The position numbers and the translations under genes are program-made. Below, piece after piece: positions 1 through 9,305 of a stretch of 63,048 bases of DNA (its first letter is position 1; each line of letters starts with the position of its first letter). Where the stretch lies: assembly GCF_018207095.1 (NCBI RefSeq), contig NZ_QOCZ01000011.1, positions 1 through 63,048 on the forward strand, written 5' to 3'. This DNA is from Nocardiopsis sp. MG754419 (lineage in GTDB: Bacteria > Actinomycetota > Actinomycetes > Streptosporangiales > Streptosporangiaceae). The notes below the pieces were generated by a model that searched no databases, was not told the origin of the DNA, and was given only the letters and a program-made list of their open reading frames with translations.

Positions 1-156
1 CTGGAGCAGTTGGACATCCTGGGCGAGGAGGTCGTCCCCGTCCTGAGGAAGGAGTTCGCCGCGAAGAAGCCGCCGCACGTGCCCGACGCACCGGTCCACA
101 CCTCACTGGTCACCGCGCGCGACACCGAGGACACCCCCGCTCCGGCGACGAACTGA
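1..156 (+). CDS. LLM class flavin-dependent oxidoreductase, C-terminal fragment
   Basis: The window opens inside a reading frame that encodes 51 residues and stops at 154-156. The pattern GEEVVPVLRKEF followed by HVPDAPVHTSLV resembles the extreme C-terminus of bacterial luciferase-like FMN-dependent oxidoreductases, whose last helix normally precedes such a tail. The catalytic TIM barrel lies outside the window, so the substrate cannot be judged. A pirin gene follows after 91 bases on the same strand, and redox enzymes of this kind are often grouped with pirin and AhpD-like genes. The assignment rests on a short C-terminal match and is moderate. Confidence 0.6.
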   Translation: MEQLDILGEEVVPVLRKEFAAKKPPHVPDAPVHTSLVTARDTEDTPAPATN

Positions 157-247
157 GACGGACGACCCTTGAACGCGGGCGGGCTCCCGCCGCTCGGCAC
201 GAGCCCGCCTCCGGCACGTCCCCGCCGCACTGCAGGAAGAGGAACCC

Positions 248-1300
248 ATGTCCAACGCCGAAGCCCACCCGGACACCCAGGTGTGCACCGAGGGAGGGCT
301 CCCCGGGCCCCGGGCCGCGCGCCTGGGGGGAGCTCCGGTCGAGATCATCACCGCCCGCGCCGTGCCCCTGGGCGGGCCGCGCGCGATGAACGTGCGCCGT
401 ACCCTGCCCCAGCGGCAGCGCTCCCTGATCGGGGCGTGGTGCTTCGTCGACCACTACGGGCCCGACGACGTGGCCGCCACCGGCGGCATGGACGTGGCCC
501 CGCATCCGCACACGGGACTGCAGACGGTCAGCTGGCTGTTCGCGGGGCTCGTCTCCCACAACGACTCCGGTGGCAACAGCGGGGACATCCGCCCCGGGGA
601 GATGAACCTGATGATGGCGGGGGCGGGCATCTGCCACTCCGAGACCTCATCGGCGACCTCCGGTCGGCTCCATGGGGTCCAACTCTGGATCGCTCTGCCG
701 GAGGAGGCCCGACACAGCCCGGAGCGCGGTTTCGAGCACTTCGTTCCCGCACCCACGGCCTTCCCGGGTGGCTCGGCCCTGGTCTTCATCGGATCGCTGC
801 TGGGTTCTCGGTCACCGGTGCACACGTACACGCCGCTGGTGGGGGCCGAACTCGTCATCGATCCCGGAGGTGTCCTCGACCTCCCCGTCGATGCCGGGTT
901 CGAGCACGGCCTGTTGGTGGACACCGGCGCGAAGGTGACACTCGAAGGCGTGCACGTCCCCAAGGACGCCGTGGGCTACACCGGTGTCGGGGCCCGGACG
1001 CTGCGGGTGGCGAACGAGGGCACGGAACCGGCCCGGCTCGTGCTCCTGGGCGGTGCCCCCTTCGGCGAGGAGGTCGTCATGTGGTGGAACTTCCTGGCCC
1101 GGTCGACGGAGGAGATCAGCCGGTACCGCGAAGAGTGGCAGAACCACGGCGAGCGGTTCGGCCGTGTCGAGGGGTACGTGGGGCACGGCGGCCCCGGAAG
1201 GAACGCCGACGGCATGACGCGGATCCCCGCACCGGAACTGCCCCCGGTCCGGATGCGGCCGAGGAAGAACCCACCACCCCACGCACAGTTCCACGGCTGA
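248..1300 (+). CDS. Pirin family protein
   Basis: A 350-residue cupin protein of the pirin family. The N-terminal cupin carries the metal-site pattern HPHTGLQTVSWLF, then HNDSGGNSGDIRPGEMN and GAGICHSE, which supply the His and Glu ligands for iron (roughly residues 85-140). The C-terminal cupin contains LLGGAPFGEEVVMWWNF and ends in a polar tail. Pirins are cytoplasmic iron proteins; some are quercetin dioxygenases and others modulate enzymes or transcription factors, and the sequence does not say which applies. The ATG is preceded by a good Shine-Dalgarno sequence (gaagagg). It lies between a flavin oxidoreductase and an acetyltransferase on the same strand, suggesting a stress or redox operon. 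Confidence 0.9.
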   Translation: MSNAEAHPDTQVCTEGGLPGPRAARLGGAPVEIITARAVPLGGPRAMNVRRTLPQRQRSLIGAWCFVDHYGPDDVAATGGMDVAPHPHTGLQTVSWLFAGLVSHNDSGGNSGDIRPGEMNLMMAGAGICHSETSSATSGRLHGVQLWIALPEEARHSPERGFEHFVPAPTAFPGGSALVFIGSLLGSRSPVHTYTPLVGAELVIDPGGVLDLPVDAGFEHGLLVDTGAKVTLEGVHVPKDAVGYTGVGARTLRVANEGTEPARLVLLGGAPFGEEVVMWWNFLARSTEEISRYREEWQNHGERFGRVEGYVGHGGPGRNADGMTRIPAPELPPVRMRPRKNPPPHAQFHG

Positions 1301-1409
1301 CCGCCACCACCCGCACCCGCTCCGGCCACTTCCGCCGCAGCCGGGCCCAGGGTCCGCACCACCCACCACCGACCGGATCGACACCCTCCCGAGAACCGAG
1401 GTATGCGCG

Positions 1410-1808
1410 ATGACCGCACAGCCGACCGACAGGACCGGCGCCCCCGTGTCCATCACACTCGACGAAACACGCGCCGTCAGCGCCTACACGGTGACCCTGG
1501 ACGACGGCACGCTCGCCGGACGCGTGGACTTCGTCGACCCGCCCGGGGCACCCGAGGAGCGCGTCTTCTTCCACACCGAGGTCGCACCGGAGTTCGGCGG
1601 GCGCGGCCTGGCCGGACTGCTCCTGCGCGAGGCACTGGCCGACAGCACCCGCAGGAACATCACCGTCGTCCCCGTGTGCCCGCTCTTCGCCGAGCACCTG
1701 CGTGAGCACGGCGACGAGTACACGGCCGGGGGCGGTCGATTCCGCCGGCCCAGGCCGGCCGACCTCGCACTGGTCGAGAAGACGGTCCAGGGCCTGGGTG
1801 AGGCATGA
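1410..1808 (+). CDS. Short GNAT (YjdJ-type) N-acetyltransferase
   Basis: A 132-residue protein matching the compact Gcn5-related acetyltransferase class (Acetyltransf_CG, about 90-residue core). The core shows a strand with FFHTEVAPEFGGRGLAGLL, in which EFGGRGLAG corresponds to the acetyl-CoA pyrophosphate loop, followed by VVPVCPLFAEHL, the usual end of this small fold. The acceptor substrate is unknown. The start has gagg 8 bases upstream. The stop overlaps the ATG of the next gene by four bases (ATGA), so the two are probably translationally coupled. Confidence 0.82.
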   Translation: MTAQPTDRTGAPVSITLDETRAVSAYTVTLDDGTLAGRVDFVDPPGAPEERVFFHTEVAPEFGGRGLAGLLLREALADSTRRNITVVPVCPLFAEHLREHGDEYTAGGGRFRRPRPADLALVEKTVQGLGEA

Positions 1809-2263
1809 GCGCGGAGCGTCCCTACATCGACAAGGAACACCCCCAGGTCTACGCGGCGCTGGTCAAGGCGGCCGGGGCCTCCCGGTCCGCGTCCCACGAG
1901 GCCGGTCTGGGCGACGACCTCATCGAGATGATCAACATCCGTGTCTCCCAGATCAACGGGTGCGCGACCTGCCTGAGCGTCCACTTTCCGAAGGCGCGCG
2001 AGGCCGGCGTTGCTCAGAGCACCCTGGACGTGCTGCCCGCCTGGCGCGAGGCCGCCCTGTTCACCAAGGAACAACGGGCCGCACTCGAACTGGCCGAGTC
2101 CCTGACCGTGCTCGATCCGACCGTCGATCGAGCGGCAGTCAACGCGCGTGCGGCCGCCCATCTCACCACGGCCCAGATCTCGGCGGTGGAGTGGACCACC
2201 ACCCTCATCAACGCCTTCAACCGCGTCTCGATCGCCAGCGGCCACCCCGTGATCAGACGCTGA
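1805..2263 (+). CDS. Carboxymuconolactone decarboxylase family (AhpD-like) protein
   Basis: A 152-residue all-helical protein of the CMD/AhpD superfamily. The diagnostic pattern NGCATCLSVHF (residues about 57-67) holds a CxxC pair and a downstream His, the redox and proton-relay residues of AhpD-like alkylhydroperoxidases. The C-terminal segment WTTTLINAFNRVSI is the typical last helix. It probably acts as a cytoplasmic peroxide- or thiol-linked reductase. It is coupled to the upstream acetyltransferase through an ATGA overlap and is the last gene of the pirin set. Confidence 0.9.
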   Translation: MSAERPYIDKEHPQVYAALVKAAGASRSASHEAGLGDDLIEMINIRVSQINGCATCLSVHFPKAREAGVAQSTLDVLPAWREAALFTKEQRAALELAESLTVLDPTVDRAAVNARAAAHLTTAQISAVEWTTTLINAFNRVSIASGHPVIRR

Positions 2264-2658
2264 AAGTCCGCCCCTGAGGCGGCGGGCCGCACAGGCGACG
2301 CCGGCGAAGGGTGGCAACCGTCATCATCGACCGCGTCTCGGGTATGGGTCTGGGCCGGGCACGGATCCGACGGCATCGGAACCGCGCGCCCGCCCAGGCC
2401 CGAGGACGAAGCACGGGCGCTCCCCTCCCCCCCCGGCCACGGCGCCGGCGCCGGTCACCACCACTAGGCTCGGATCGTCCCCGAACCGCAGAGTGCCGGG
2501 CCGTGGCCTCAAGGCGCCCTCCGTCCGGGCTCGGCGATACCGAGCCAGGGTGCGAGGGGACCGACGAGGCCGTCCGACACCCGCCCCGGGGCACCGGTGG
2601 CACGGTCCAGCCCACGTGTCCACGATGACGACCCTCCGACAGCGGTGAAGAAGCGATC
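2264..2658. other. Intergenic region, no gene recognised
   Basis: No frame here has a credible start with ribosome site or a recognisable product; the open frames are Arg/Pro/Gly-rich, as expected of non-coding high-GC DNA. The right end carries the ribosome site (gaagaag) of the MBL hydrolase gene. Confidence 0.5.
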
Positions 2659-3426
2659 ATGTCCCGAAACCCTGCCCTCCACGTCACCCGAGTCTCCGAG
2701 AACGTCCACCATGTGCGAGCGGGGACGGTCAACTGGGTCCTCCTCAGTGAGGGAACGGACCTCACCCTGATCGACGGGGGCTACCCCGCCCACGGCGACG
2801 CGGTCGAGGAGTCCATCCGCGGTCTCGGTCGGCGCCCCGAGGACGTGGCCGCCGTTCTGGTGACCCACGCGCACGTCGACCACATCGGCTCACTCGGCCG
2901 ATTCGTCGCCAGGTACGGCGTACCGGTCCACATGAACGCCCGGGAGGTGGCGCACGCGCGCCGCGACCTGCTCCAGCAGGCGACGCCCAAGGACATCCTC
3001 TCCCAGGCGTGGCGCCCCCGTGTCCTGCCGTGGGCCCTGCACATCATCCGCTCGGGGGCCCTGGGCGACGTCGCACTGGACGCCGCGACCCCCTTCCCGA
3101 ACGACGGGGCCCTGGACGTCCCCGGCCGTCCCGTGCCCGTGGCCACCCCGGGCCACACGTCGGGTCACTCCACCTACCACCTGCCCGAGCACGGCGTTCT
3201 GGTGTCCGGCGACGCGTTGGTGACGGCCCATCCCCTGTCCCGCGTCCACGGCCCCCAACCGTTGCCCTCGATGTTCCACCACGATCGGGTCGAAGCCGAT
3301 GACGCCCTGGACCGGCTGGTGGACCTGGACGCCGACGCCCTCCTGCCGGGGCACGGACCGGTGTGGCGGGGCGGCATGCGCGAGGCGGTCGCCACGGCAC
3401 GGGAGAACGCCGCCCGCGTGTGGTGA
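2659..3426 (+). CDS. MBL fold metallo-hydrolase
   Basis: A 255-residue metallo-beta-lactamase fold protein. The zinc-binding HxHxDH motif is THAHVDHIGS (about residues 74-83). The third ligand region is TPGHTSGHSTY, the bridging aspartate is in VSGDALV, and the last His is in LLPGHGPVW. The family includes glyoxalase II-like thioesterases, lactonases and other hydrolases; the substrate is not evident. The protein is cytoplasmic with no signal peptide. The ATG has a gaagaag ribosome site. It stands alone, with about 400 bases upstream and 550 downstream free of genes. Confidence 0.88.
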   Translation: MSRNPALHVTRVSENVHHVRAGTVNWVLLSEGTDLTLIDGGYPAHGDAVEESIRGLGRRPEDVAAVLVTHAHVDHIGSLGRFVARYGVPVHMNAREVAHARRDLLQQATPKDILSQAWRPRVLPWALHIIRSGALGDVALDAATPFPNDGALDVPGRPVPVATPGHTSGHSTYHLPEHGVLVSGDALVTAHPLSRVHGPQPLPSMFHHDRVEADDALDRLVDLDADALLPGHGPVWRGGMREAVATARENAARVW

Positions 3427-3978
3427 GACCGCGGGCGGCGGGTGCCCCCGAGGGCTCGAAGGAGCGTCCCCGGGGCTCGGGCGAAGCCGGTGGATCAACG
3501 CCTGGGCCCTCGCAAGAGCAGGATGGGGCACGCGGGCCCGAGGGGACCGCGAGGTGAGGCGGCGACGATGTGCTGTGCGATGGGCGGCCCCTCCCACCGC
3601 CGGGAATCCCGACCGCCCGGGCAGGCGTTCTCGTCGTCCACCGCCGACGGGTGCGCGGGTGCGCGGCACGCGGCGGAGTCGTGGGGGCCTCGGAAGTCGA
3701 CTCTACCAGGGGCCCGATAGGGGCCACGGTCGCGGCCGAAGAAGGTCGGGGAGCGGATCGGTCCCGCACCGACACCCGGGCGTACAGGGCACCGAGTACC
3801 CGAGCGTGAAACGTGGACCCGCCCCGTGGTGCGCCTCCACCGGGGCCTTCTCACCTCGGCACCGCTCGGCTGCTCGGCCCGGGTCGGGAAGCGCCGACCG
3901 AAGAGCCTTCCCCCGTCATGACCACGCCCGTTCTCGGTGCGAAGCGCTCGACGGCCGCCTCGCACCGAGGACGTGTCG
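3427..3978. other. Intergenic region between convergent genes
   Basis: No supported gene. The open frames are low-complexity Arg/Gly/Pro sequence without ribosome sites. The only clear structure is an inverted repeat at 3933-3969 just 3' of the HIT gene, annotated separately. Confidence 0.45.
3933..3969 (-). terminator. Putative hairpin terminator of the HIT gene
   Basis: Ten-base perfect inverted repeat (CTCGGTGCGA and TCGCACCGAG) with a 17-base loop, ten bases past the HIT stop on the minus strand. There is no U-tract, as is common in actinomycete hairpin terminators; the long loop lowers confidence. Confidence 0.4.
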
Positions 3979-4410
3979 TCAGTCCCTGGGCGGAACCGCG
4001 TGGGAGAAGCCCAGTTCCTGGAGGGCGGTGCGCAGCTGCTCGGCCGCGGCGTCGAGGACGCTCTGATCCTTCTCCATCTCGATGCCGGAGATGTCGAAGT
4101 CGGACATGTCCCAGACCGGCGCGACGTGGATGTGCAGGTGCGCGACCTCGAAGCCCGCGATGATCAGTCCCGCGCGAGGCGCGTCCCAGGCGCTGCGCAC
4201 ACCCTGACCGATGGCCTGCGCCACCTCCATGCACTTTGCCAGGAGCTCCGGTTCGGCCTCGGTCCAGCGGTCGATTTCCTTGCGGGGGACGATCAGAGTG
4301 TGTCCGGGGCGCAGAGGGGCGATGGACAGGAACGCGACGACGTCGGGATCCTGCCAGACGAAGTGCCCGGGGAGTTCGCCGGAAATGATCTGGGAGAAGA
4401 TGGTCGACAC
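3979..4410 (-). CDS. HIT family nucleotide hydrolase
   Basis: A 143-residue histidine-triad protein. It begins at a GTG (4410) with the family-typical STIFSQIISGELPG. The catalytic triad is HLHIHVAPV near residue 97, and RPGHTLIVPRKEID precedes it. HIT proteins of this branch hydrolyse nucleoside phosphoramidates, AMP-lysine-type adducts or dinucleotides; the exact substrate is unknown. The frame stays open upstream to 4542, but the extra 44 residues are low-complexity and absent from the family, so the GTG start is preferred. The gene faces a decayed region on both sides. Confidence 0.85.
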   Translation of the reverse strand: MSTIFSQIISGELPGHFVWQDPDVVAFLSIAPLRPGHTLIVPRKEIDRWTEAEPELLAKCMEVAQAIGQGVRSAWDAPRAGLIIAGFEVAHLHIHVAPVWDMSDFDISGIEMEKDQSVLDAAAEQLRTALQELGFSHAVPPRD

Positions 4411-5521
4411 GGGAGAAGGACCCTTCGTGGTCGCTCGGTGGAGGTGGTGATTGTTGCCGGGAACGCTGATGCGCGGTGTCGCTGCGGGCCCCGTGCGAGG
4501 GGACGGTAGGCCACCACGAGTGTCGGTGTCATTCTGCGCCACGTCGCACGGCTCTGGGGACGCCCCCGGCGATCAGCACGGGCGGCCCCGACCCCGTCTT
4601 CGCCCCGTGCCGCCATGGCTCGCCCCACGGCAAGGGGGCTGAGCACCCGGCATCGGGCCGAGCCCACGCTCGACCAGACGACACCGCCGGTCGTTCATCA
4701 GGTACGGCGACCGGAGTCGGTCCCTACCGACCGTTCCCACTCGTCCCGCATCGTTTCCGTACCATCCGGCGACTCGATCGGGTCCCGCTCCCCCACCGTC
4801 GGTTCGACGTGTCCCGGCCGGGGTGAGAACGCGGTGACCTTGGCGACGCGCGTGTCGCGTCCGCTCACCGGATACGTCGCATCCGCTTCTTCGCCCGTTC
4901 CACCACCCCGGTCAGGCCTCCTCGAACAGGCGGGCCCCGCTTCTCCGTGCCTCGCGAACAGCGCCTCCGTGCCCTGGCGCCGGCGACCCGCGACACCGGT
5001 TCCGGCACGGACACGGAGAGCCGTCCGCGCCGGCGCGGCCCTCCTCGCGACGACGCCGGACTCCCCCGCCCGGGTCCTCCCTTGCCGGATCCGACCGGGA
5101 CGAGGGATCTTCGGGTGGTGGAAGCGGGCTGGCGGAAGGCGGCGGCAACGGCACACCCGCAGCAGGATCGGCCGAAGCCCTGATCGGCGTGCGTGTGGGG
5201 TCCCCGTGCCACCACCGGTCTCACCGGTGGACCGACATGGCTGGGAGGTCGGCGAGGGCCGCGCGTTCGCCCGACAGGTCGCAGTGCGGGCCCATGGTGG
5301 GCCGTGACCGGCGGTTCGGGGTGTCCTCCGAACGAGAGACCGGGGGTACTTCGCGTCGGGGACGCCTTTGCGGTGGCCCCCGCTGTCTCCTTCCGAAAAC
5401 GCTCGTTTCCGGAAGGAGACGGCTCCCTCACGGGGTCGCCGTGTCCTCGGCGCGGGTCGTGGTTCCGATGTTCCGCAGCCCCCGACCCGGCCGGTGTGCG
5501 TCACGGTCTCCTCGATGAGGA
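4411..5521. other. 1.1-kb intergenic region, possibly decayed
   Basis: More than a kilobase without a convincing gene. All long open frames on both strands are Arg/Pro/Ser-rich and lack motifs and ribosome sites, so they are treated as chance frames in GC-rich DNA. It contains one striking hairpin at 5385-5420. It may be the remains of lost genes. Confidence 0.4.
5385..5420. repeat. Long inverted repeat (16-bp arms)
   Basis: Arms 5385-5400 and 5405-5420 pair over 16 positions with one mismatch around a four-base loop. It lies about 100 bases 3' of the CPBP gene on the minus strand, so it could be its terminator. Its A/T-containing, gtctccttcc-type arms differ from the GC-only terminators elsewhere in the window, so a transposon-derived or regulatory repeat is also possible. 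Confidence 0.6.
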
Positions 5522-6226
5522 TCAGGCCGCCACGGCCGCCAAGGCCAGGAGCGCGAGGCTGATGGCGTTGTAGAGCGCGTGCATGAGGACCCCGGGCCAG
5601 ATCGACCCGCTGCGCCGGTAGAGCTCGGCGGCGATCAGCCCCACGATCACCGCCGCGGGCAGGACCTCGTTGATGCCGTGCATGAGCGCGAACACCACCG
5701 CGCTGCCCACGACACCGACCAACGCGCCGTAGCGCAACAGCACGGTGGTCACGACCCCGCGGAACAGGAACTCCTCACCGAGCGGGGTGAGCACGGCCAG
5801 GGTCAGCATCATCAGCGCCAGTGACACCGCCCCGGCCCCGGCACCGGCGGCGTAACTGGCCTGGGTGTCGCCTTCCACGTCGATGACGAGGCTGACCAGG
5901 TAGACGGTCACGGCCCTGGCCACGAACGCGACGAGCCCCGCGGCGAGGCCGATCATCATCCAGCGCACGGTGGTACGCCGCACACCGAAGGTCTCCCAGG
6001 GGCACCGGCGCACCAGCGCGGCGGCGAGGAAGGCGAGGAGTCCGCCCCCGCCGCTGACCACACCGGAAACGATGCCGGCGGTCGGGCCGCTCATGCCCAG
6101 GTGGTTCAGCTGGGGTGCGAGCACGAACGCGATGAGCGCCATCACCGCCAGCCCCACCGTCAGCTCGATCCACCCGGGGCGGGGCCCGGTGGAGGCCGTG
6201 GTCTGTGTGGTGGACGGTGAGGTCAT
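5522..6226 (-). CDS. CPBP family intramembrane glutamic endopeptidase
   Basis: A 234-residue membrane protein with about seven to eight hydrophobic segments and the ABI/CPBP (CAAX protease and bacteriocin-processing) signature. Motif 1 is LGEEFLFRGVV (EExxxR; the Glu pair is catalytic) and motif 2 is FALMHGINEV with its His. In bacteria such proteases are linked to bacteriocin self-immunity, prenyl-protein-like cleavage or signalling; no peptide substrate gene is adjacent. A short Ser/Thr-rich cytoplasmic N-terminus precedes the first helix. A second CPBP gene lies 2.6 kb downstream on the same strand. Confidence 0.88.
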   Translation of the reverse strand: MTSPSTTQTTASTGPRPGWIELTVGLAVMALIAFVLAPQLNHLGMSGPTAGIVSGVVSGGGGLLAFLAAALVRRCPWETFGVRRTTVRWMMIGLAAGLVAFVARAVTVYLVSLVIDVEGDTQASYAAGAGAGAVSLALMMLTLAVLTPLGEEFLFRGVVTTVLLRYGALVGVVGSAVVFALMHGINEVLPAAVIVGLIAAELYRRSGSIWPGVLMHALYNAISLALLALAAVAA

Positions 6227-6460
6227 CGGACGGGGTCCTTCCCAGAGCGGCCTCGGGGATACGGGGCCGCGAGCGAGTCGATGGAGGTACGGCGGTAGGG
6301 CTCCCTTCTTCCCGTTCGGTGGGGGGATAAGCGCCGTCGCACGATCGACTTCCCGCGCCTGCTCACCCCGCGCCGGAACCGCCCGGAGTGTGGGAGGCCC
6401 CAGGTCCTCCGCCCCGTCCCGTACGCCCGCGAAGGGCGTGATCGGGTGTCACAGCGGTCC

Positions 6461-6724
6461 TCAGATCCTCCCGCGGCGCCTGTCGTCGATGTGGCGCTTG
6501 GCCATGACCGTCATGAAGACGAGGAGGAGCGGCCCAAGGGTGACCACGCCCCACCAAGCGAGCCGCACTCTGTGGTCCGACATCTCGGAGCCGCTGAAGT
6601 ACAGCAGGACCACCACCAACGCAAGGGTGAAGAGGCCGAAAAGGCCGAACATGAGGGCGACGCGGTTCTCCCTCGGCGTGTTGCGGGACGACGTGTGCTC
6701 GGGGGTGCCTCCAGAAGTACTCAT
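6461..6724 (-). CDS. Small two-helix membrane protein, unknown function
   Basis: An 87-residue protein starting at ATG 6724 behind a strong purine-rich site (ggagaagagag). A hydrophilic N-terminus of about 24 residues is followed by two predicted membrane helices, VALMFGLFGLFTLALVVVLL and the segment around WGVVTLGPLLLVFMTVM, and a basic tail (KRHIDDRRRGRI). I do not recognise the family. It sits between two CPBP protease genes and could be a partner of either, but nothing in the sequence proves it. A longer upstream extension of the same frame lacks protein-like composition. Confidence 0.6.
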   Translation of the reverse strand: MSTSGGTPEHTSSRNTPRENRVALMFGLFGLFTLALVVVLLYFSGSEMSDHRVRLAWWGVVTLGPLLLVFMTVMAKRHIDDRRRGRI

Positions 6725-7236
6725 GGCACTCTCTTCTCCGAGAAAACGGACACGGAACGCCTCCGCGTGGCCGGATCCAGCCGGACCGACTCCCCTCGTG
6801 GCGTGTCCGGCCCGGCGGGGGCGCGCGGGACGTCCGGTCGCGGGGGCTCTTCTCGCTCCGCGTGGCGAGTCGCTGAAGACCCACGACCCCTGGCCCGGGC
6901 ACCCGGCCTCGCCAACTCCCCGGGGAAGGCCTTGGGCGAGAATCGCGTCGGCGACCCTCACAACCCCTGCGATGTGGGCATCACGAACGAGGTCGCCCGG
7001 CGCTACGGAGCCAGGGGCGCGGACGGATACGGCGAGGGGCCGCCCGGACCGACACAGGAGTCGAGGAGGACCGCCGGGCGCGGCGGTGGAGCCACGGCCC
7101 GCCCCCGAGCGGCGACCGAGCCGTGGTCGGTCGGGCGTCCGGACCCGACCTCGCCGCCGAGACGTACCCTGTTCTCTCGAAGAGCGACCCGATACCCGGA
7201 GCGGCCCCAGGGGCGACGGCACGAGAGGGGCGGCTG
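6725..7236. other. Divergent intergenic region before the MerR gene
   Basis: Holds the upstream regions of the minus-strand membrane protein and of the MerR regulator. A -10-like TACCCT lies at 7165-7170, about 65 bases before the regulator start, and the sequence around 7171-7190 (gttctctcgaagagcg) is a possible operator. No gene is recognised. Confidence 0.4.
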
Positions 7237-7989
7237 ATGGCGTGGAGCACTCGGCAGATCGCCGACATCGCCGGCACGACGATCAAGACCGTCCGGCACT
7301 ACCACAAGATCGGGTTGCTGGACGAGCCCGAGAGGGCGGCGAACGGGTACAAGCAGTACCGGACACAGCACCTGGTACGCCTACTCCGGATCCGGCGGAT
7401 GAGCGACCTCGGTGTTCCGTTGTCGCAGATCAAGGCCATGGGAGACATCGACGGAGCGCCCGACCAGGCGATCCGCGACCTGAACGCGGAGCTCACGGCG
7501 ACGATCGAACGACTTCAGCGGGTGCGCGCGGAACTGACCGACATCCTGCGTTACCGCGCACCGATCGACGTTCCGACCGGGTTCGGCCCGGTCACCGACG
7601 ACCTCACCGACGCGGATCGATCCCTGATCATGATCTGCTCGCGGATGTTCACCGAAGAGGTCACCGATGACATGCGCGACATGATGAGCATGCGCGATGC
7701 CACGGACCGGGAGTTCAACGCGCTGCCCGCCGACGCCGACCAGGCCACGATCGAGGAACTGGCCGAACGGATGGCTCCGCTGATCGGCGACATCAGGGCG
7801 AAGCATCCGTCATCCCGCGATCCGGGCGTCTTCGCGCGGGGCGGCGCCGAGTTCACCGAGAGCACGATGGTGCAGGCGGTGGTGGAGCTCTACAACCCGG
7901 CACAGATCCAGGTGCTCCAGCACGTGAACCACGTCCTCGCCGACGATGAGGGGCACGGATCCGAGGGCCCCGGAAACCGATCCGGCTGA
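7237..7989 (+). CDS. MerR family transcriptional regulator
   Basis: A 250-residue regulator. The N-terminal winged helix is typical MerR: the STRQIADIAGTTIKTVRHYH recognition helix, then GLLDEPERAANGYKQYR, and LVRLLRIRRMSDLGVPLSQI, followed by a dimerisation coiled coil. The C-terminal part (from about residue 115) is a helical effector domain without the Cys cluster of metal sensors, so a metal signal is unlikely; an organic ligand is more plausible. Start at ATG 7237 with gagagggg upstream; the frame extends further upstream without conservation. Its target could be the divergent small membrane protein or itself. Confidence 0.88.
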   Translation: MAWSTRQIADIAGTTIKTVRHYHKIGLLDEPERAANGYKQYRTQHLVRLLRIRRMSDLGVPLSQIKAMGDIDGAPDQAIRDLNAELTATIERLQRVRAELTDILRYRAPIDVPTGFGPVTDDLTDADRSLIMICSRMFTEEVTDDMRDMMSMRDATDREFNALPADADQATIEELAERMAPLIGDIRAKHPSSRDPGVFARGGAEFTESTMVQAVVELYNPAQIQVLQHVNHVLADDEGHGSEGPGNRSG

Positions 7990-8113
7990 CAGCCGGGGAG
8001 ACGATCCCCCGGCCGGGGACGAGCGCGGGGTGATGCCCGTTCCGGTCTGGGACCGCCCGAGCACGGTCCTGGTCGGACCCCGCTCCCCCGCGCGACGCCC
8101 CTGGGGTCCGGTC

Positions 8114-9082
8114 TCACCTCGTGGGCGCAGGGCTCGCACCCCTTCCGCGGGCGGTGTGTCGGCGCTCCGCCAGGTACAGGATGCCCACGATGAGGACCTG
8201 CGTGGGCACGAAGACCAGGACGATGATCATGCTCTCGTTACCGCCGGACGCGGCACGATCGACGACCAGCGGGCCTCCCCCGGACAGCAGCACCCCGGAC
8301 CCCAGGGCGACGACGTTGTTGACGGCGTGGAGGGCGATCGGCGCCTCCAGCCCGCGGGTGACCAGCGCCATCGTGCCGAAGACGAAACCGAGCCACGTGT
8401 AGTAGAAGGACAGCCACGGATCGCTCGCGAAGTGCACCAGGCCGAACAACAGGCTGGAGACCACGAGCGCGAGAGCGGCGGCCGCACGCGGATGGCGCAC
8501 CCAGGACCCGAGCGCGGGTCCGATGCCACCGCGGAACACCACTTCTTCACCGGCCGCCTGCAACGGGGCGGTGCACACGACGATCACCAGCATCACCACC
8601 GTGGTGCCGGTGATGACCACTCCCCCGGGGGGAAACCCGGCGAGGCCTTGAATCACCAGCATGATCACGCACAGCGGTGCGAACAGCAGGCCCATGAGAC
8701 GGAGCATGCGCGGCCAGGAGAACGGCCGGCCGGTGGTGAAACCGGCGCGCACGGGCACCTTGCCGATCCATCGCATCACCAGCAGTGTCAGAGGGACCAT
8801 CGCTCCCAGGGCCAGGTTGCCCATCAGCACCATGAGCGGGGTGCTCCCCACCGGCGGTTCGCCATCCGTGGAGAACGCCGTTTCGATGAGCGAGGCGAGG
8901 ATCGCGGTACCGAACGGCACCACGACCATCGCCGCCATGAGCACGCACGTGATCAGGATCGGCCGCCACCACGCCATGCGCAGATGAGCGAGGAACGGGC
9001 GGGTGGAATCGACGTGGTCCTCCTGCTCACTCCCGGTTCCATGGTCCGGGGAAGACCCCTCGACGTGCGTGTTCGGTGTCAT
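8114..9082 (-). CDS. CPBP family intramembrane metalloprotease
   Basis: A 322-residue polytopic membrane protein with about eight helices. The CPBP signatures are AAGEEVVFRGGIGPALG (EExxxR) and FGLVHFASD, with a third conserved segment LEAPIALHAVNNVVAL. It begins at ATG 9082; the acidic, His-containing N-terminus (about 40 residues) precedes the first helix. It is longer than the CPBP protein encoded at 5522-6226 and shares only motif-level similarity. Substrate unknown. An upstream in-frame extension lacks a ribosome site and coding character. Confidence 0.87.
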   Translation of the reverse strand: MTPNTHVEGSSPDHGTGSEQEDHVDSTRPFLAHLRMAWWRPILITCVLMAAMVVVPFGTAILASLIETAFSTDGEPPVGSTPLMVLMGNLALGAMVPLTLLVMRWIGKVPVRAGFTTGRPFSWPRMLRLMGLLFAPLCVIMLVIQGLAGFPPGGVVITGTTVVMLVIVVCTAPLQAAGEEVVFRGGIGPALGSWVRHPRAAAALALVVSSLLFGLVHFASDPWLSFYYTWLGFVFGTMALVTRGLEAPIALHAVNNVVALGSGVLLSGGGPLVVDRAASGGNESMIIVLVFVPTQVLIVGILYLAERRHTARGRGASPAPTR

Positions 9083-9305
9083 GAGAGCCGTTTCTGGTCG
9101 GTTCGGGTGCGACTGGTACGGGGAGGGGCCGGCCGACGATCCCGGACGTCCTCCACGCCGGAACACGCGCGAAGACGCGGACGTGCCCGCACCGCCTGCC
9201 ACGTGGCGACCGTTCGACGGCCCCTGTGCGCTCACCACTGCACACCATGCCCTTGGGCCCGGGTCAACCCGGCGGTTCGGACGGCATACCAGTGCGGGAC
9301 GCGAT

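Noticed and set aside
4615..5504. Long frames on both strands in the 4.4-5.5 kb gap
   Set aside because: Ser/Pro/Arg-rich, poor starts, no family resemblance; treated as chance frames.
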